This document shows, piece by piece, positions 14,134 to 17,718 of a stretch of 17,718 nt of DNA. The stretch is from assembly GCA_000432775.1 (NCBI GenBank), contig HF990362.1:1-17718 (forward strand). Direction: 5' to 3'. The translations under genes were made by a program, and so were the position numbers. Source of the DNA: Alistipes sp. CAG:831 (lineage in GTDB: Bacteria; Bacteroidota; Bacteroidia; Bacteroidales; UBA932). Positions within the stretch are counted from its first letter, which is position 1, and every line of letters starts with the position of its first letter. Below the pieces are notes generated by a model. That model made no database searches and was not told the origin of the DNA. It saw only the letters and a list, made by a program, of their open reading frames with translations.

Positions 14134-15309
14134 TTAAGTTTCTGGTTCTTCACCACTAACAGCTGAATCTTTGTCAAAACACATTGTGATCTCAGACAAT
14201 ATAGTATTAAGTGGTGTTGTTATTTCTTGCTCTAAAGAGGCAGGTTTATTTTTGTTAAATATTCTATCCAATTGTCCAAAAGTAGAATTATCAAGGTAAT
14301 TTATCGTACCATCCAACTCTTGCTTTGATGCTACAGGGGTATACTCTTTACTCTCCACAAGTTGTTGCTGCCATATAGAAAATGTGTTGGTCATATGAAA
14401 AATGGCAACCAGTTCTTCAGACAATGAATCATTATTTTCTGTACCTATTGCAGGAAATACATAGTTGTTGTGTTTTTGAATATCTGACTCCAATGTGTTG
14501 GAATCCGATACAAAAGGAAAATCTGAATAGAAAAAAGATGTTGATTGATATTTAATGCCCCAAACCCTTTCTTTTCGTGTAATTATAGCTTGCATAATAA
14601 GTTGAGGTAAAATATACTCCTGCTTAAATACCCGATTTTTTCGTGAATACAAACAACATGACAGTATTATTGGAATAATGGATATCATCTTAGAATCCGA
14701 AGAGGACTGGGGTATTGTCATATCGAGTAGTCTCAATGCTCTTTGATTTCTAACCCCCACAAAATTACATGTATATGGATTTGGACGGCCTAATTCCTCC
14801 CAGCATATATACGTAGATTGTCCTAAGTACAAGCATGGGATGCCGGATATGCTATATCTTTGATTGCCAACTAAAAATCTTTTATTATACGGAATGTGGA
14901 ACATTTCTTTTCTATTCAATGAATGATATAAAGATGTTTCCCGTGCCCTAAATAAATCCATATCCACAGGCATTTCTACGATTCGTTCCTTAAGCCTATC
15001 TAATATTTTTACTGCGCAATTCAACGATGTTTTAATGTCCCCTGACAAATATGACTTGCAAGCTTTCGTTATCAATTTTAGATTGCATTTTATTTCACGT
15101 ATTGTTTCAGGAGAAAGTAAAATCTTCTCTTTTAATTTTTTAATATACTCAATATACTCATTAAATATATCTTTAAATCTATCCTCAATAGGTATATCCA
15201 TTTCCGCACCATGCTCTAAACATTTTTTCCTATCACGATTCAAGATATCGTATGCAATTTTTATCGGCCATGCTAATTTTGAATAGCCATTATTATGTTT
15301 TATATCCAT
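14134..15309 (-). CDS. RES-domain protein with long N-terminal helical region
   Basis: The 391-residue product has an N-terminal ~110-residue, Lys/Ile-rich, mostly helical region of unknown function. A RES-type domain follows: LFRAR (119-123) supplies the conserved Arg, then MFHIPYNKR, RYSISGIPCLYLGQSTYICWEELG with the conserved Glu171, and KYQSTSF with Ser256 as the probable third residue. RES proteins studied as toxins (paired with Xre antitoxins) degrade NAD+. This longer form may do so too, but that is inference. No small partner gene is adjacent; the nearest gene is divergent and encodes an exported protein. ATG 15309 is chosen because the alternative TTG at 15330 lies in the promoter -7 box. 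The gene is strikingly AT-rich, which suggests horizontal transfer. Confidence 0.78.
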   Translation of the reverse strand: MDIKHNNGYSKLAWPIKIAYDILNRDRKKCLEHGAEMDIPIEDRFKDIFNEYIEYIKKLKEKILLSPETIREIKCNLKLITKACKSYLSGDIKTSLNCAVKILDRLKERIVEMPVDMDLFRARETSLYHSLNRKEMFHIPYNKRFLVGNQRYSISGIPCLYLGQSTYICWEELGRPNPYTCNFVGVRNQRALRLLDMTIPQSSSDSKMISIIPIILSCCLYSRKNRVFKQEYILPQLIMQAIITRKERVWGIKYQSTSFFYSDFPFVSDSNTLESDIQKHNNYVFPAIGTENNDSLSEELVAIFHMTNTFSIWQQQLVESKEYTPVASKQELDGTINYLDNSTFGQLDRIFNKNKPASLEQEITTPLNTILSEITMCFDKDSAVSGEEPET

Positions 15310-15327
15310 CGTTGTATTTTTATGATA

Positions 15328-15335
15328 CAAAAATA
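15328..15335 (-). promoter_or_regulatory. -7 element of the RES gene promoter
   Basis: TATTTTTG on the minus strand matches TAnnTTTG, 18 bp upstream of the ATG at 15309. The -33 box is weak. Confidence 0.55.
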
Positions 15336-15363
15336 ACGGTTAATATTTGGAGACTGTTTAAAT

Positions 15364-15396
15364 TTTGTCCCGAGTTCACTTATTTTAGTAAATTTG
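15364..15396 (+). promoter_or_regulatory. promoter of the exported-protein/NERD operon
   Basis: TTTG (15364-15367), 21 bp of spacer and TAAATTTG (15389-15396) fit the Bacteroidetes consensus. The predicted start near 15402 gives a leader of about 17 nt before the ATG at 15419. Confidence 0.68.
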
Positions 15397-15418
15397 TATT
15401 CTATTCAAGAATCAAGAT

Positions 15419-16006
15419 ATGAAAAAGATAATCACTTTGTTTACCTGCATAATAATTTCATCAGCACTGCTGGCGCAGACGGAACATTTGAAGTTCAAAG
15501 GGATTCCTATTGACGGAACACTTGAAAAGTTTTCAGAAGCATTGATTGAGATCGGTTTCGAACTAAATGAAGATTCTAAAGAAGATGAGATGTTTCTCAT
15601 TGGGGATTTTGCCGGTTACAAAGATTGTAGAGTATATGTATCTACTCTTGACAATATTGATTTAGTGAATTTCGTTTCAGTCGCTTTTCCAGACAGGGAC
15701 TCCTGGTCATCTTTATTGAGAGATTATACTTCTTTAAAAGATATGTTGACTGAGAAATACGGAGATCCTTCCGATTCTGTCGAAGATTTCTATAACAAGG
15801 AGGCCACATCAGATTCTGATATGTTATTTGAAATCAGAACTGACAATTACGATTACCATTCTGTATTCAGTACGGATAGAGGGGAAATAGCGCTTAGTGT
15901 CGAACACTATACATTTTTTTTCACAGAGCACTATTACGTTTCAATTCAATATTACGACAAAATGAATTCTAATATCATAAAGGAGCACGCGATCAAAGAC
16001 CTATAG
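15419..16006 (+). CDS. small exported protein, unknown function
   Basis: The 195-residue product has a clear signal peptide (KK, then hydrophobic 4-18, cut after LLA near residue 19). I recognise no domain. After the signal comes LKFKGIPIDGTLEKF, a segment I associate with small Bacteroidales secreted proteins of unknown role. An acidic region follows (EDSKEDE), then alternating strands and an aromatic-rich C-terminal part (HYTFFFTEHYYVSIQYY). The fold could be a small alpha/beta domain; no catalytic motif is seen. The gene is AT-rich like the RES gene. Its TAG stop overlaps a GTG codon in the next frame (TAGTG), so the NERD gene behind it is likely co-transcribed and possibly coupled. Confidence 0.8.
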   Translation: MKKIITLFTCIIISSALLAQTEHLKFKGIPIDGTLEKFSEALIEIGFELNEDSKEDEMFLIGDFAGYKDCRVYVSTLDNIDLVNFVSVAFPDRDSWSSLLRDYTSLKDMLTEKYGDPSDSVEDFYNKEATSDSDMLFEIRTDNYDYHSVFSTDRGEIALSVEHYTFFFTEHYYVSIQYYDKMNSNIIKEHAIKDL

Positions 16007-16017
16007 TGTTAATAGAT

Positions 16018-16788
16018 ATGAGTATAGATGTCACTTATGATGATATCCATATCATCATACTGATAGCAGTTGTAGTATTACTCATCCTTCTTTGCCGATG
16101 GCTCACTCCAAAAGGCCGTCGCGGTGAAAAGCATGTTGCTTCCATTCTCCACCGCCTGCCCCGTAGCAAATACAAAGTCATCAACAATCTGCTTCTCAAC
16201 TACCGGGGCCGCACTTCCGAGATTGACCACGTAGTAATCTCCCCTTACGCCATCTTCGTTATTGAGACAAAGTCCTATACCGGCCTAATTTACGGCAGTG
16301 AACGCAGCGAGTTCTGGATTAAAAATGTCTATGGGCACAAATACTCCTTGCTTAACCCTATCCACCAGAACCGCGGCCACATCAAAGCCATCCGTCACTG
16401 CCTTCAAGACCGGTACAACCTTCCTCCCATTATACCGATTGTCGTCTTTCCCACCAGCACCAAACTTAGCATAACCACTAAAGAATACGTTATCAACTGG
16501 AACTGCCTCCGTCGCCTCATACGCGGCTACCGCACTCCTGCAATCTCAGATTCAGAGGTTTGGACCATTTACCGCCATCTACTCTCAGCAAATACCTACT
16601 CTTGGAAAAATAAAAGGAAACACATCCGCAACGCCAAGTTCAATAAACGCCGTAGGGACAACGCCGTCAAATCAGGCCATTGCCCTTGGTGCGGTGGCAG
16701 TCTCGTCCTACGCGAAGGACAATATGGGAAATTCTATGGTTGTTCGAATTATCCGAGGTGCAGTTATACTCATCTGTACCGGGAATAA
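16018..16788 (+). CDS. membrane-anchored NERD nuclease-like protein with topoisomerase-type zinc finger
   Basis: The 256-residue product (from ATG 16018) has an N-terminal membrane helix (about 11-27). A NERD domain follows: GRRGEKHV with Glu37, SEIDHVVISPYAIFVIETK with Asp70, Glu83 and Lys85, the PD-(D/E)xK-type catalytic pattern. It ends in a C4 zinc finger of the topoisomerase I C-terminal type: Cys222, Cys225, Cys242, Cys248 in CPWCGG...YGCSNYPRC. All presumed active-site residues are present, so nuclease activity is plausible but not shown. A GTG at 16006, overlapping the previous stop, is the alternative start and adds four residues. The arrangement suggests a nuclease held at the inner membrane with the catalytic part in the cytoplasm. 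NERD proteins occur on mobile elements and near defence genes; here it follows an exported protein of unknown function. Confidence 0.88.
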   Translation: MSIDVTYDDIHIIILIAVVVLLILLCRWLTPKGRRGEKHVASILHRLPRSKYKVINNLLLNYRGRTSEIDHVVISPYAIFVIETKSYTGLIYGSERSEFWIKNVYGHKYSLLNPIHQNRGHIKAIRHCLQDRYNLPPIIPIVVFPTSTKLSITTKEYVINWNCLRRLIRGYRTPAISDSEVWTIYRHLLSANTYSWKNKRKHIRNAKFNKRRRDNAVKSGHCPWCGGSLVLREGQYGKFYGCSNYPRCSYTHLYRE

Positions 16789-17034
16789 GCGCTATCTTTC
16801 CTTATTTTTCCAGATTAAGAGCCGACAGGCAGGATATTGGAGCAGACCATGCATGAAGTAGCCAGGGAAATAGGTGGTCAGTGGAGATATCCGGTTTGCA
16901 GTAAAGTCGCCGTACGAATTTTTCACAGTTATTTACGTTGTGACGTTGTGGTGTAGGCAGAAAGTGATAGAAACTGTCTTGAGGGATATCGATGCTTCAA
17001 GGAACGGGCCATATAAACGTCACTAAACGCGATA

Positions 17035-17063
17035 GTTGAAATAAAGTAGTTGAAAATAAAGTA
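17035..17063. repeat. two adjacent 14-15 bp repeats
   Basis: GTTGAAATAAAGTA is followed directly by GTTGAAAATAAAGTA (one added A), 250 bp behind the NERD gene. Confidence 0.75.
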
Positions 17064-17283
17064 CTTGCAATTATGAGATAAGTTGTTAGGGAGGAAAAAT
17101 CGCGTATAAGATACTTTTACTATTCACTAAATAATATCGTGACTTTTAAGTAAATTATAATCAAATACTTATGATTGACTATTCTTTTAGTGACATGACA
17201 TCTGCGTATCACGCATCACACGTCGGGGAAGATGGGACTAGGGGATGGGGGTGATGGGACTGCTGGGTGGATATGTTGCTGCA

Positions 17284-17325
17284 GGGTATGGTTGGGTATG
17301 GTTGCCGTCGGATATGGTTGCCGTC
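17284..17325. repeat. tandem G-rich GGTATGGTTG/CCGTC units
   Basis: GGGTATGGTT, GGGTATGGTTGCCGTC and GGATATGGTTGCCGTC follow one another, giving three partial copies of a 10-16 bp unit. They could be slippage products. Confidence 0.65.
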
Positions 17326-17458
17326 ATTCTACTGCCGTATCAGTTTCTGAGTCAGTAGAGATTCAGTGGGGATACGCATGTAGGTTTGCAATCCGGGGGA
17401 AAACTTTTTGTCGACGACCCTCTGAGATTTGCTGTGCGCAGTTTGATTCCAAGGCAGC

Positions 17459-17502
17459 CCAGAAGGTGCCGACGAAAATGGCGTTTCATCGTCACCTTCC
17501 GG
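17459..17502 (+). repeat. 44-bp hairpin-forming repeat, copy 1
   Basis: The ends pair (CC/GG and a 7-bp GAAGGTG/CACCTTC stem), followed by a 3-nt bulge and an inner ACGA/TCGT stem. It matches copy 2 (17565-17608) with 3 differences in 44. It may belong to a dispersed repeat family in this genome. Confidence 0.8.
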
Positions 17503-17564
17503 CACCCGCAGTCGTGATACCCCGTCCGCAGGTCCTTCTGACGGCCTTGTCACCGCATTCCCTT

Positions 17565-17608
17565 CCAGAAGGTGCCGACGAAAGTGGCGTTTCTTCGTCA
17601 CATTCCGG
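17565..17608 (+). repeat. 44-bp hairpin-forming repeat, copy 2
   Basis: Same orientation as copy 1, starting 106 bp later. One of the 3 differences breaks a base pair in the outer stem, so the hairpin is slightly weaker. Confidence 0.8.
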
Positions 17609-17718
17609 TTACACGTGATGCGGTGCAGTGTTGAATGACATGGACTGTGAGCCGGTTTGTCGTAGTTCCACAAATTCATAGCATCCGGTATGTCGACCAA
17701 AGTGCAATTCAGGTAACA

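Larger units (their letters stand above)
16789..17718. other. 930-bp gene-less region with multiple short repeats
   Basis: No credible gene. The first ~430 bp are AT-rich and hold a near-perfect direct repeat (17035-17063, GTTGAAATAAAGTA type). From about 17230 the composition turns G-rich, with tandem GGTATGGTTGCCGTC-like units (17284-17325). Two 44-bp hairpin-forming repeats follow (17459-17502 and 17565-17608). Frames on both strands (17232-17618 plus, 17329-17700 minus) run through the repeats and have no family signature or local-type promoter. Confidence 0.55.

Noticed and set aside
15310..15330. TTG at 15330 as start of the RES gene
   Set aside because: The TTG lies inside the TATTTTTG promoter element, so it would not be transcribed in full; ATG 15309 is preferred.
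17232..17700. Overlapping frames on both strands near the right end
   Set aside because: Both run through tandem and hairpin repeats and have no family signature; treated as non-coding.

Overview
The window looks like chromosomal DNA from a GC-rich member of the Bacteroidales (Rikenellaceae/Alistipes-like by feel; I cannot assign a genus). The reasons are the Bacteroidetes-type promoters (a TTTG box about 19-21 bp upstream of TAnnTTTG) in front of several genes, the lack of clear Shine-Dalgarno sequences, the many Bacteroidetes-style lipoproteins, and families typical of the group: 6-bladed beta-propeller lipoprotein, DUF4143 ATPase, MacB-type FtsX permease and M49-like lipoprotein peptidase.

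Layout, left to right. 21-563 (+) encodes a small secreted beta-barrel-like protein and converges on a large hairpin (584-622). 4465-654 (-) is a three-gene operon: an NtrC-type response regulator, an NtrY-like sensor kinase and a lipoprotein S9-type serine peptidase. A 73-bp divergent promoter region separates it from folA (dihydrofolate reductase), whose stop overlaps the start of a sodium:neurotransmitter-family symporter. Next come a tRNA-Ala(GGC) with its own promoter and terminator, and 600 bp without a convincing gene.

7142-8482 (-) is a DUF4143-type ATPase. Its promoter and first ~20 codons are repeated at 10148-10266. Between the two copies lie a beta-propeller lipoprotein gene and an FtsX permease pseudogene reduced to its two ends. 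The truncated ATPase copy keeps an intact consensus promoter that points into the beta-propeller gene. 13702-10274 (-) is a tightly overlapping operon of three predicted lipoproteins: an M49-like zinc peptidase with HEVAH, a DUF3089 alpha/beta hydrolase and an unrecognised lipoprotein.

From about 13.9 kb the composition drops to distinctly AT-rich. This part holds a RES-domain protein with no adjacent Xre-type antitoxin (-), a small exported protein of unknown function (+), and directly behind it a membrane-anchored NERD nuclease-like protein with a topoisomerase-type zinc finger (+). The last 930 bp have no credible gene but contain several short repeats, including two 44-bp copies of a hairpin-forming element. 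This right-hand segment is the accessory part of the window and the best place to look for a new toxin or defence module. That function is inferred from domain content only.
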